Source of the DNA: Rikenella microfusus
GTDB lineage: Bacteria > Bacteroidota > Bacteroidia > Bacteroidales > SZUA-534
DNA length: 5,806 nt
Reading direction: 5' to 3'
NCBI GenBank assembly: GCA_020719105.1
Contig: DYQV01000172.1
Location: 1-5,806 of the forward strand
The position numbers and the translations under genes were made by a program. Below the pieces are notes generated by a model. The model was given only the letters and a program-made list of their open reading frames with translations. It did no database searches and had not been told where the DNA came from. Below are positions 1 through 5,806 of this stretch, piece after piece. How positions within the stretch are numbered: position 1 is the first letter of the stretch; each line of letters starts with the position of its first letter.

Positions 1-9
1 CATCGCACA

Positions 10-39
10 TTCACACCTTTCGCTGTGCTCAGGTATGAA
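10..39. repeat. Imperfect inverted repeat in the left non-coding edge (1-133)
   Basis: The arms TTCACACCT (10-18) and AGGTATGAA (31-39) are complementary except for one C/A mismatch, which becomes a G-U wobble in a minus-strand transcript. That gives a 9-bp stem around a 12-base loop (19-30), with a possible small inner GC/GC pairing at 22-28. No T-run follows it on either strand within view, so it is not a standard intrinsic terminator. It lies about 95 bp downstream of the helicase stop codon. The loop-side pattern (TTCGCTGTGCTCAGG) recalls dispersed intergenic palindromes seen in many bacterial genomes; that resemblance is from memory. The rest of 1-133 shows no supportable gene or clear terminator. 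Confidence 0.45.
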
Positions 40-133
40 TAAAGCGGGTTAAAACTTCCAGTCTAAATTTTCTATTTTCGGCACATGGTTTCTTCACAAT
101 TTCAATTATAAAAAGTAAATAGTTGCCTTTTTT

Positions 134-3100
134 CTATAATGAAACTTCTTTTATCTGTTCAAGCAGCACATACCATATAAAACCCGTTACCTTTTTATTT
201 TCAAGCAATGCTAAGGATTCCATATATTGGTGCATTTGTATGTCGTGTTCGTTGTGCTGTTGTGCAGTAAATTTATAATCAATTACAATTACTTCCTTTT
301 CGCGAATTATTACTCTATCAGGCCTATTAACGTTGCCATTGGGAAGTAAAATTGAAGATTCATTCAGAACCAAACCTTGGTCGTTGAACCAATCGGCAAT
401 AATTGGGTTTAAGAATAAATGATTCAACCGGTCTTCAATGGTTTTTGATTCAGTACTTGATAATAAGCCTGTACCTTCTAGTTTTGAAATTGCTTGGGGT
501 AAATCACCCGGAACTTTGATGTTTTCGAGCAACGAATGATACACTTTGCCGCGATTTGCAAAATTCAAGGTATCCTCACTATCAGGAAGCAGAAAATCAT
601 TATAGGTGAGTTTCATTTGCAGATTTACCTTGTCATTTTGCTGAATAACTGCCCAATTATCTTCAGGTGTGGATTCCCAAGGAGTTGTTTGTTGCTCCAG
701 CTTTCCTGTTTCAAAAAGTAGTTTTGATTCATCCCAGGTAAATTCTGGAATTTCATCGTTAGTTGCATTTTCAACCATTGAAAAAAGTAGGCTACCCACA
801 TCTTTCGAATCGCCTAATTTTTTAGGCTTTGGAGCCATTATAAAAAGCCCCTGTTCGGCTCTCGTAAATGCAACATAAAGCAAATTCAGGCTGTCAATCA
901 TTGCGTGGATGTTTTCATCCTTATAAAATGATTTGTAGCGGGTTTTATTTAGCTTTTTAGAGTAAGTAAGTGGCACTAAATTGAACTGGCTGAATGGTTC
1001 ATCATCAGTTTTGCACCAAATAATTTTCGATTGTTGATCGAGTTTCCAATCGGCAAAAGGAACTATTACTGCTTTATATTCCAGTCCTTTCGATTTATGG
1101 ATGGTAAGTATGCGGATGGCGTTTTGTTCATCAGATAAACTCACCGTAGTTTCATTAGCCGATTCATGCCACCATTCAATAAAACCAGGTACATCAACGC
1201 CATAGTTTTTAGTGTATTTCAGTACCACGTCTTGAAAGGTATGGATGAAAGCGGCGTGCTTTGCCAAATTGAATGAAGAACTGTTGTAGATAAAAATATA
1301 GAGCAGTTGATTGGTCATCTCTGCAATGGGAAGTTGCCTAAGTAGTTCTAATTTTTGAGTAAATTCAATGGGTAAAAATGATTCAAATGTTTCCCTATCT
1401 GAAAAATCAATTTCAGCCATTTTTTGGGCACATTCCGATGAGGACATGGATTGCATCCAATAAAAATGGAGCAATTGCGCCTTATTTATTTGATTGGAAG
1501 GATCGGCAATATAATGCAAGGCTGAAACCAAATAATTTATAATTGAAGAGGATTTTAGAAAAACCGAATCGTTGGAAACAAACGAGAAGAGGTGTTCCCT
1601 ATCAGGATGCTGAATGCGATAATCCATTAAGGTTTTTGCAACCAAGGCTCCTTCGTAATTCCTTCGGATGAGTATGGCAATGTCTTTTGGCTGATATCCT
1701 TTTTCGAATAATTGTTCCAAAATGACAATCAATTGGGTCAGGCTTTTTTCCTGATAGGTGAATTCTTCTTCGGCCAAATCAAAAAAACGAAGGGAGGCAT
1801 AACCAACCGTTGCGGATTTTTCAATTGGGACTTGTTGCCCCACATGCTCGTAAATTTCTTCAATTATTTTGTGTACATTGGTTATCGTACCGTCTCCATT
1901 CAGGTTTGCATCGGCTTGTTCGGTAGCCAAACGGGCTAATTTTTTAAATGCCCAGTTATTGAAGTCAACAATATTCTTGTGGCTCCTCCAATTGTAAGGT
2001 AAATTCACCTCTTGAGGGTTAAAAGGGGCAAATTGTTTTTTAAGTTGATTTTGTAATAAACTCCAATTGCCATTTCGCCAACGGTAAATTGATTGTTTAA
2101 CATCGCCTACAACCAACGATTTATTTCCTTGTGATATGCTATTGGTGAATAGCGGATAAAAATTATTCCACTGCAACGTACTTGTATCCTGGAACTCATC
2201 AATCATAATGTGTTTGAAGTACGAACCTGTTTTTTCGTAAATAAATGGGGTGTCGCTTTCTTGAATCATTTTATCGAGCAACGGAGCTGCCAAAGGCAAT
2301 AAAAAAATGTTTTTGTTGTGGCAATATTCCAATAAATGATTGAATACCACTACTAAAACGGCAAATACTTCCAGGTTTTTACTGATTTCAATAGCCGTTA
2401 AATACTTTTCATAGCTTGTTTCAAATAGTACAAAACCAGCATTTAATTGTTGTTGCAAACCCGTTTGTACACATTGCTGTATTTGAAATCTATCGGGCGA
2501 AGTTTTGTTTACCCATCCTTCAATTCCATCGGTTGATTGATGCGCTTTAAGAACATGGGAATTGGGTTCAGGAACAGAGCCAATTCTGGCATTTTTTAGT
2601 TTAATAAAAAAACCGGCCACACCTTTTTCCTTCTGAGTAAATTGCTCTACCGTTAGTCCATTTTGAGCAATACAATTAGCTCCTTGCACGCCAATTTGGT
2701 TAACCTGCTGAACAAAATCGGTTAGCATTGCTTTCAGCGTTTTTCGATACTCATCAAAGTTTTCTAAGTTTGCCAACTCGCCTAAATGTTCTTCAGTAAA
2801 TGCAAAAAAGGATTCGGTGAAAGCTTCTTTTGAGAATCGGTAGATGTCTTTCTGGATATCCCAACTTTTACTTTCTTCAATTTTATGCATGGCAAATTCC
2901 GAAAGCCATTTTTTTATCTGTGGTTTTTCATCCAACGTATCAAGAAACTGCTCAATACTAATTTCAAGCACTTGCTGAAAATTGAGTTCTACCGAAAAGC
3001 CTGCATTGAGTCCAATTTCGCGGATAAAAGTTTTAAGGATTATCTGAAAAAAGCTATCGATAGTGCTTACATTGAAGTTTCCATAGCTATGCAGAATGGT

Positions 3101-3391
3101 GTTTAAGAGTTCCCGTGCCTGTATTTTCAAATCCTCGTTTGAAAGGCTAAACTCCTTTTGAATAGCTTCAGTATGACCCGATGGTTTTCCTTCCGATAAT
3201 AAATATAATTCGTTGAGAATCCGTTCCCGCATTTCACCGGTAGCTTTGTTGGTAAAGGTTACCGCCAAAATGTTTTTAAAACTATTTGATGGGTTAAATA
3301 TGAGTTTTAGGTATTCACCCGTGAGCTGGAATGTTTTTCCGGAACCGGCCGAAGCTTTATAAATGGTGATATTTGAGGTTGAATCAATCAA
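134..3391 (-). CDS. AddA/RecB-like ATP-dependent helicase-nuclease (UvrD superfamily 1A)
   Basis: A 1085-residue DNA repair enzyme expected to unwind and resect double-strand ends in the cytoplasm for RecA-dependent recombination. All SF1A helicase motifs are visible in order: Walker A ASAGSGKT (13-20), Ia TFTNKA (45-50), Ib STIDSFFQ (109-116), II IDEFQD (397-402), III VGDVKQSIYRWR (428-439), IV LPYNWRS (464-470), V TIHKSKGLEY (763-772) and VI LLYVAFTRAEQ (837-847). The C-terminus is a RecB-family PD-(D/E)XK nuclease with H952, D1025 in RPDRV, D1038-Y-K1040 in VIDYK, and Q1052-x3-Y1056, so both activities look intact. The length fits Bacteroidota AddA-like proteins. The start is TTG, 4 bp after the holA stop; no ATG lies between an in-frame stop at 3431-3433 and the Walker A motif. 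The stop is TAG. An AddB-type partner is expected for this family but is not in the window. UvrD-like helicase-nuclease is certain; the exact AddA orthology is inferred. Confidence 0.95.
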   Translation of the reverse strand: MIDSTSNITIYKASAGSGKTFQLTGEYLKLIFNPSNSFKNILAVTFTNKATGEMRERILNELYLLSEGKPSGHTEAIQKEFSLSNEDLKIQARELLNTILHSYGNFNVSTIDSFFQIILKTFIREIGLNAGFSVELNFQQVLEISIEQFLDTLDEKPQIKKWLSEFAMHKIEESKSWDIQKDIYRFSKEAFTESFFAFTEEHLGELANLENFDEYRKTLKAMLTDFVQQVNQIGVQGANCIAQNGLTVEQFTQKEKGVAGFFIKLKNARIGSVPEPNSHVLKAHQSTDGIEGWVNKTSPDRFQIQQCVQTGLQQQLNAGFVLFETSYEKYLTAIEISKNLEVFAVLVVVFNHLLEYCHNKNIFLLPLAAPLLDKMIQESDTPFIYEKTGSYFKHIMIDEFQDTSTLQWNNFYPLFTNSISQGNKSLVVGDVKQSIYRWRNGNWSLLQNQLKKQFAPFNPQEVNLPYNWRSHKNIVDFNNWAFKKLARLATEQADANLNGDGTITNVHKIIEEIYEHVGQQVPIEKSATVGYASLRFFDLAEEEFTYQEKSLTQLIVILEQLFEKGYQPKDIAILIRRNYEGALVAKTLMDYRIQHPDREHLFSFVSNDSVFLKSSSIINYLVSALHYIADPSNQINKAQLLHFYWMQSMSSSECAQKMAEIDFSDRETFESFLPIEFTQKLELLRQLPIAEMTNQLLYIFIYNSSSFNLAKHAAFIHTFQDVVLKYTKNYGVDVPGFIEWWHESANETTVSLSDEQNAIRILTIHKSKGLEYKAVIVPFADWKLDQQSKIIWCKTDDEPFSQFNLVPLTYSKKLNKTRYKSFYKDENIHAMIDSLNLLYVAFTRAEQGLFIMAPKPKKLGDSKDVGSLLFSMVENATNDEIPEFTWDESKLLFETGKLEQQTTPWESTPEDNWAVIQQNDKVNLQMKLTYNDFLLPDSEDTLNFANRGKVYHSLLENIKVPGDLPQAISKLEGTGLLSSTESKTIEDRLNHLFLNPIIADWFNDQGLVLNESSILLPNGNVNRPDRVIIREKEVIVIDYKFTAQQHNEHDIQMHQYMESLALLENKKVTGFIWYVLLEQIKEVSL

Positions 3392-3398
3392 TTGGTTA
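3389..3398 (-). promoter_or_regulatory. TTG start codon coupled to the holA stop codon
   Basis: On the minus strand the holA stop TAA (3396-3398) is followed by four bases and then TTG (3389-3391), in frame with the helicase. Reading upstream in the helicase frame, only an ATA (3401-3403) and no ATG, GTG or other TTG occurs before the TGA at 3431-3433. The next Met is at residue 53, beyond the Walker A motif, so it cannot be the real start. No Shine-Dalgarno sequence is visible. Reinitiation by ribosomes finishing holA is the likeliest mechanism; this is inference. Confidence 0.6.
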
Positions 3399-4424
3399 AA
3401 TATACAGGATTTTAAAAACCAATTCGCGCATCAATTCCAAATCATCGGTAGTTGGGTTATCAATTCCTTTCGATTTGGCATCATATTCCCGGAGAAATCC
3501 AATAATTGCCATGCACTTAGTTGCCGGAAAAGTTCTAGCAGCATCGAGATAATCCTGCACAAAAAATGGATTTACTCCCAACAGAGCAGCCAGTGATTGC
3601 CTTGTTTTGTCGCTGGAACTGTGTATCATTAATAGTTTGGAAAAATAGGAATATAAAAAGGCGATGAGCGGTATGATACTTTTTGTTTTGGGGTTTTGAC
3701 CTAAATGGGTAACTATTAAATTGGACCGATAGATATCTTTTTTTGCCAAAGCCATTTGCAGTTCAAAAATATTAAAGTCCTTACTGATGCCAACATGTTC
3801 ATCAATTTCTTTCATAGTTATTGGGCCATTTTTTGGAGCAACAATAACTAATTTTTCAAGCTCACGGGCAACCAGCGATAAATCATTTCCTAAATGGCTT
3901 GCCATCAACTCGGCAGCCTTAGCATCAATGGTTTTTCCTGACTCTTTTAGCTGTTTTATAATCCATTCGCCTACTTTATTATCGTATATCCGTTTTGACT
4001 CAAACAAAACCGAGTTTTTATCGATGCAACTGTATATTTTTTTTCGTTTATCGAGCGATTTACCTTTATAATTGATAACAAGGATGGTTGATTTTGCTGG
4101 GTTTTCCAAATAAAGCATAAACGGATCGGTTTGATCGGAAGGCAACCCGTCAATACCCTTCATGTTTTGAGCCTCCTTAACAATTACCACATTGTAATTA
4201 CTCATCATCGGGAAGCGACGGGAATTGTCGAGCAAGGTCCCCATTTCAATATCCTTTCCATAAAAGATGGATTGGTTGAAAGAGCGTTCCTCTTCGGGCA
4301 AAATGCTTTTTTCGAGCAAAGTGGTTATCTCATCAATGTAAAATGATTCCTCACCCATAAGGAAATAAATGGGTTTGTAGATTTTCTTTTTTATATCAGA
4401 AACTATCTGTTCGTAGGTTTGCAT
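3396..4424 (-). CDS. holA: DNA polymerase III, delta subunit (clamp loader)
   Basis: A 342-residue delta subunit, the clamp-loader component that opens the beta sliding clamp so it can be placed on primed DNA at the replication fork. The sequence follows the family: an N-terminal nucleotide-fold segment IYFLMGEESFYIDE (19-32) in the place of a degenerate Walker A, RRFPMMSNYNVVIVKEAQNM (69-88), ILVINYKGKSLDKRKKIY (114-131), the NDLSLVARELEKL helix of domain II (180-192), and a C-terminal helical collar domain ending LMRELVFKILYI. The length is typical for HolA. The ATG is preceded by the A-rich stretch ACAAAAAAGAAC with no Shine-Dalgarno motif. An in-frame TAG lies four codons upstream and is itself the stop of the AMP nucleosidase gene, so the start is well fixed. 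The 12-bp and 4-bp gaps to its neighbours support co-transcription. Confidence 0.95.
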   Translation of the reverse strand: MQTYEQIVSDIKKKIYKPIYFLMGEESFYIDEITTLLEKSILPEEERSFNQSIFYGKDIEMGTLLDNSRRFPMMSNYNVVIVKEAQNMKGIDGLPSDQTDPFMLYLENPAKSTILVINYKGKSLDKRKKIYSCIDKNSVLFESKRIYDNKVGEWIIKQLKESGKTIDAKAAELMASHLGNDLSLVARELEKLVIVAPKNGPITMKEIDEHVGISKDFNIFELQMALAKKDIYRSNLIVTHLGQNPKTKSIIPLIAFLYSYFSKLLMIHSSSDKTRQSLAALLGVNPFFVQDYLDAARTFPATKCMAIIGFLREYDAKSKGIDNPTTDDLELMRELVFKILYI

Positions 4425-4436
4425 GTTCTTTTTTGT

Positions 4437-5207
4437 CTAAAATTTAAGATGTTTTACCGATTGTCCACCTTTAATTAGGGTTGTTAAGGCAGAAATCCCT
4501 ATTTGCAGGTGGTTTGAAACAAAATTGTCGGTAACCATTTTATCGCTTTCGGCGGTTTTTACACCGGTTGAAATCATGGGTTGGTCCGATACTAACAGCA
4601 AAGCACCCGTAGGAATTTGATTGGCAAAGCCGACAATAAAAATAGTGGCTGTTTCCATATCAATTGCTATGGAACGGGTTTTTTGAAGATATTTTTTAAA
4701 GCGCTCATCGTATTCCCACACCCTACGGTTGGTAGTGAAAACGGTTCCGGTGTAATAGTCGAGTCCGGCATCACGGATTGCCGATGAAACCGCCCGTTGT
4801 AAATTAAATGCCGGAAGAGCCGGAATTTCAGGAGGCAAATAATCGTTCGAAGTTCCATCGCTGCGAATGGCTGCAATGGGAAGGATAAAATCGCCCAATT
4901 TATTTTTTGCTTTCAAACCGCCACATTTCCCAATAAAGAGCACTGCCTTTGGAGCAATGGCAGTTAGCAAATCCATAACCGTGGCGGCATTTGGACTACC
5001 CATTCCAAAATTTATGATGGTAATTCCATTGGCCGAGGCATTGGGCATATTTTGTTGTTCCCCAACCACCGGAACATTGAACTGTTTGGCAAACATATCA
5101 ACATATAATTGGAAATTGGTAAGTAAAATATGCTTCCCAATATCTTCCAGGGCCAATCCTGTGTATCGAGGCAGCCAGTTGGCTACAATTTCTTCTTTTG
5201 TTTTCAT
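4437..5207 (-). CDS. amn: AMP nucleosidase, short form (PNP/UDP phosphorylase fold)
   Basis: A 256-residue enzyme predicted to hydrolyse AMP to adenine and ribose 5-phosphate in purine salvage and AMP control. Family signatures: FGMGSPNAATV (67-77) in the phosphate/ribose-binding region, FIGKCGGL (91-98) as the G-x-CGGL core strand, AIRSDGTSNDYLP (113-125), IDMETATIF (182-190) with the ribose-binding Met184-Glu185 pair, and LLVSDQP (204-210) with the putative catalytic Asp208. Escherichia coli Amn has about 480 residues with an extra N-terminal regulatory domain. This protein is only the catalytic half, the form common in Bacteroidota, and is probably not regulated by that domain. The ATG is fixed by an in-frame TAA 9 bases upstream (5214-5216). 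It is the first gene after the 5226-5257 promoter. The fold is certain; AMP specificity is inferred from motif resemblance, and another nucleosidase or phosphorylase activity is possible. Confidence 0.88.
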   Translation of the reverse strand: MKTKEEIVANWLPRYTGLALEDIGKHILLTNFQLYVDMFAKQFNVPVVGEQQNMPNASANGITIINFGMGSPNAATVMDLLTAIAPKAVLFIGKCGGLKAKNKLGDFILPIAAIRSDGTSNDYLPPEIPALPAFNLQRAVSSAIRDAGLDYYTGTVFTTNRRVWEYDERFKKYLQKTRSIAIDMETATIFIVGFANQIPTGALLLVSDQPMISTGVKTAESDKMVTDNFVSNHLQIGISALTTLIKGGQSVKHLKF

Positions 5208-5225
5208 ACTTTTTTACTCAATGTT

Positions 5226-5257
5226 CAAATATACCCTATAATGCTAAGTTTTACAAA
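5226..5257 (-). promoter_or_regulatory. Bacteroidota-type promoter of the amn-holA-helicase operon
   Basis: Read on the minus strand there is TTTG (complement of 5254-5257), a 20-base spacer, and TATATTTG (complement of 5226-5233). This matches every fixed position of the Bacteroidota sigma-factor consensus, -33 TTTG and -7 TAnnTTTG, with the expected 19-21 base spacing. Transcription would start near 5219-5221, leaving a leader of roughly 12-14 A-rich bases before the amn ATG at 5207. I see no second promoter of this quality in the short gaps before holA or the helicase gene, so this one probably drives all three. Confidence 0.8.
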
Positions 5258-5283
5258 GCAGCTTATTAAATGTTGAAAACTTA
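5245..5283. repeat. Perfect 8-bp inverted repeat in the divergent intergenic region
   Basis: TAAGTTTT (5245-5252) and AAAACTTA (5276-5283) are exact reverse complements separated by 23 bases, 31 bp centre to centre, close to three helical turns. The left arm lies inside the spacer of the amn promoter, and the two arms bracket its -33 TTTG. This arrangement could serve a dimeric or looping regulator. The region is AT-rich, however, and an 8-bp match in 117 bp is not improbable by chance. Confidence 0.3.
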
Positions 5284-5316
5284 TTTCTTCAAGTATTTCG
5301 GAAACTGTTATTTTTA
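5284..5316 (+). promoter_or_regulatory. Weak candidate promoter for the orphan nuclease gene
   Basis: TATTTTTA (5309-5316) matches TAnnTTTG at all but the last position, and TTTC (5284-5287) lies 21 bases upstream in place of TTTG. The spacing is acceptable but both boxes are imperfect. Transcription would start only a few bases before the ATG at 5325, giving an almost leaderless message. Offered as the best plus-strand match in the intergenic region, not as a firm site. Confidence 0.22.
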
Positions 5317-5324
5317 TCACAAAA

Positions 5325-5806
5325 ATGGAAGTTTTAAACCTACCCGATTATTCACAGCAATTAAGGATAAGTTCGAAAGGAGACAAAATTTTTGATCCGA
5401 TACGAAAAAAGTATGTGGCCTTATCGCCCGAAGAATGGGTCCGCCAAAACTTCCTGCTCTATTTAATCCAGGAACTTCAGTTTCCCTCAGGACTTATTTC
5501 CATGGAAATGACGTTAACCTTGAATGGTTTGATACGGCGCTGCGATATGGTGGTATTCGACCAAACGGGCATTGCCAAATTGATAGTTGAACTCAAAGCC
5601 CCTTCAGTAACCATAAGTCAAAAAACCTTCGACCAGATTGCCACATACAACTTAACACTTAATGTGGATTACCTAATAGTAAGCAATGGCTTAAAACATT
5701 ATTGCTGCAAAATGGATTATGATAAAAGCTCCTATCATTTTTTGGAAGAGATACCGAAGTATAAGGAAATGATTGGGAGCAAAACAAAAAAACGTCCTGA
5801 AAGGAC
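5325..5806 (+). CDS. Stand-alone HsdR N-terminal-like PD-(D/E)XK protein, 3' end cut by window
   Basis: The first 160 residues are present and the frame is open at the right edge. The sequence resembles the N-terminal nuclease domain of type I restriction R subunits (HSDR_N_2-type families), occurring here without helicase domains. Visible features: KIFDPIRKKYVALSPEEWVRQ (21-41, the family's lead-in helix), R71-R72-C-D74 as the first acidic catalytic position, E89-L-K91 in IVELKAP as the E-x-K pair, and Q104-x3-Y108, the QxxxY element of restriction R subunits. The active site therefore looks intact. Homologs are about this long, so the stop should lie just past 5806. ATG 5325 is the first start after an in-frame TGA at 5274-5276. 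It diverges from the replication/repair operon across 117 bp. No HsdM or HsdS gene is in view. Function is unknown; nuclease activity is inferred from motifs. Confidence 0.85.
   Translation, partial: MEVLNLPDYSQQLRISSKGDKIFDPIRKKYVALSPEEWVRQNFLLYLIQELQFPSGLISMEMTLTLNGLIRRCDMVVFDQTGIAKLIVELKAPSVTISQKTFDQIATYNLTLNVDYLIVSNGLKHYCCKMDYDKSSYHFLEEIPKYKEMIGSKTKKRPER
5781..5806 (-). terminator. Probable intrinsic terminator at right edge, possibly bidirectional
   Basis: GTCCT (5794-5798), a GAA loop and AGGAC (5802-5806) form a perfect 5-bp stem that may extend past the window, since A-C at 5792-5793 could pair with an unseen G-T. On the minus strand the stem is followed by a G and then a T-rich tract (complement of 5781-5792: seven T, one G, four T), the form of an intrinsic terminator for a convergent gene entering from the right. 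If a T-run follows on the plus strand beyond 5806 it would also end the orphan nuclease transcript. The stem is short as seen. Confidence 0.5.

Noticed and set aside
1..3. Minus-strand ATG at the left edge as the start of the next gene (for example an AddB partner)
   Set aside because: Only the start triplet would be inside the window, so nothing about a coding sequence can be supported.
10..39. Intrinsic terminator of the helicase operon
   Set aside because: The stem has a 12-base loop and no T-run on either strand within the window, and it lies about 95 bp past the stop codon.
3787..4071. A 94-codon plus-strand frame opposite holA, and similar short frames opposite the helicase gene
   Set aside because: Antisense to well-supported genes, Ser/Phe-rich low-quality products, and no promoter or start context. 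Composition effects explain them.
4867..5241. A 124-codon plus-strand reading frame opposite the AMP nucleosidase gene
   Set aside because: It lies almost wholly antisense to a gene with clear family motifs, its product is not recognisable, and its 3' part runs through the amn promoter. It is a shadow frame.
5325..5806. Type I restriction-modification or other defence island
   Set aside because: Only an isolated HsdR-N-like domain is present. No helicase part, methylase, specificity subunit, toxin-antitoxin or mobile-element gene is in view, and its neighbours are housekeeping genes.

Overview
The window looks like a housekeeping chromosomal segment of a Bacteroidota bacterium (order not resolvable from sequence alone). 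Four things point there: AT-rich DNA, A-rich leaders without Shine-Dalgarno sequences, a textbook Bacteroidota promoter (TTTG, 20 bp, TATATTTG) on the minus strand, and proteins of the Bacteroidota type (short-form AMP nucleosidase, divergent HolA, AddA-like helicase-nuclease).

Layout. Positions 1-133 are non-coding, with one imperfect inverted repeat at the left edge. Three tightly packed genes then occupy the minus strand and read right to left from one promoter at 5226-5257: AMP nucleosidase (4437-5207), DNA polymerase III delta subunit HolA (3396-4424) and a RecB/AddA-like helicase-nuclease (134-3391). The gaps are 12 bp and 4 bp, so they probably form one transcript, and the last gene appears to start at TTG. 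A 117-bp divergent intergenic region (5208-5324) holds the promoter and a perfect 8-bp inverted repeat. On the plus strand, from 5325 to the right edge, lies a small stand-alone nuclease-fold protein resembling the N-terminal domain of type I restriction R subunits. It is still open at 5806, where a hairpin flanked by an A/T tract suggests that the gene ends just beyond the window.

How the genes fit together. HolA loads the replicative sliding clamp. The AddA-like protein would process double-strand breaks for RecA-dependent repair. The orphan PD-(D/E)XK protein is of unknown function but sits beside them. AMP nucleosidase is a purine salvage/AMP control enzyme with no obvious mechanistic link to the others. 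I see no tRNA, rRNA, CRISPR array, insertion sequence or phage gene, and no convincing undescribed system. The items most worth a second look are the orphan nuclease, the non-ATG start, the inverted repeat around the promoter and the two edge hairpins.
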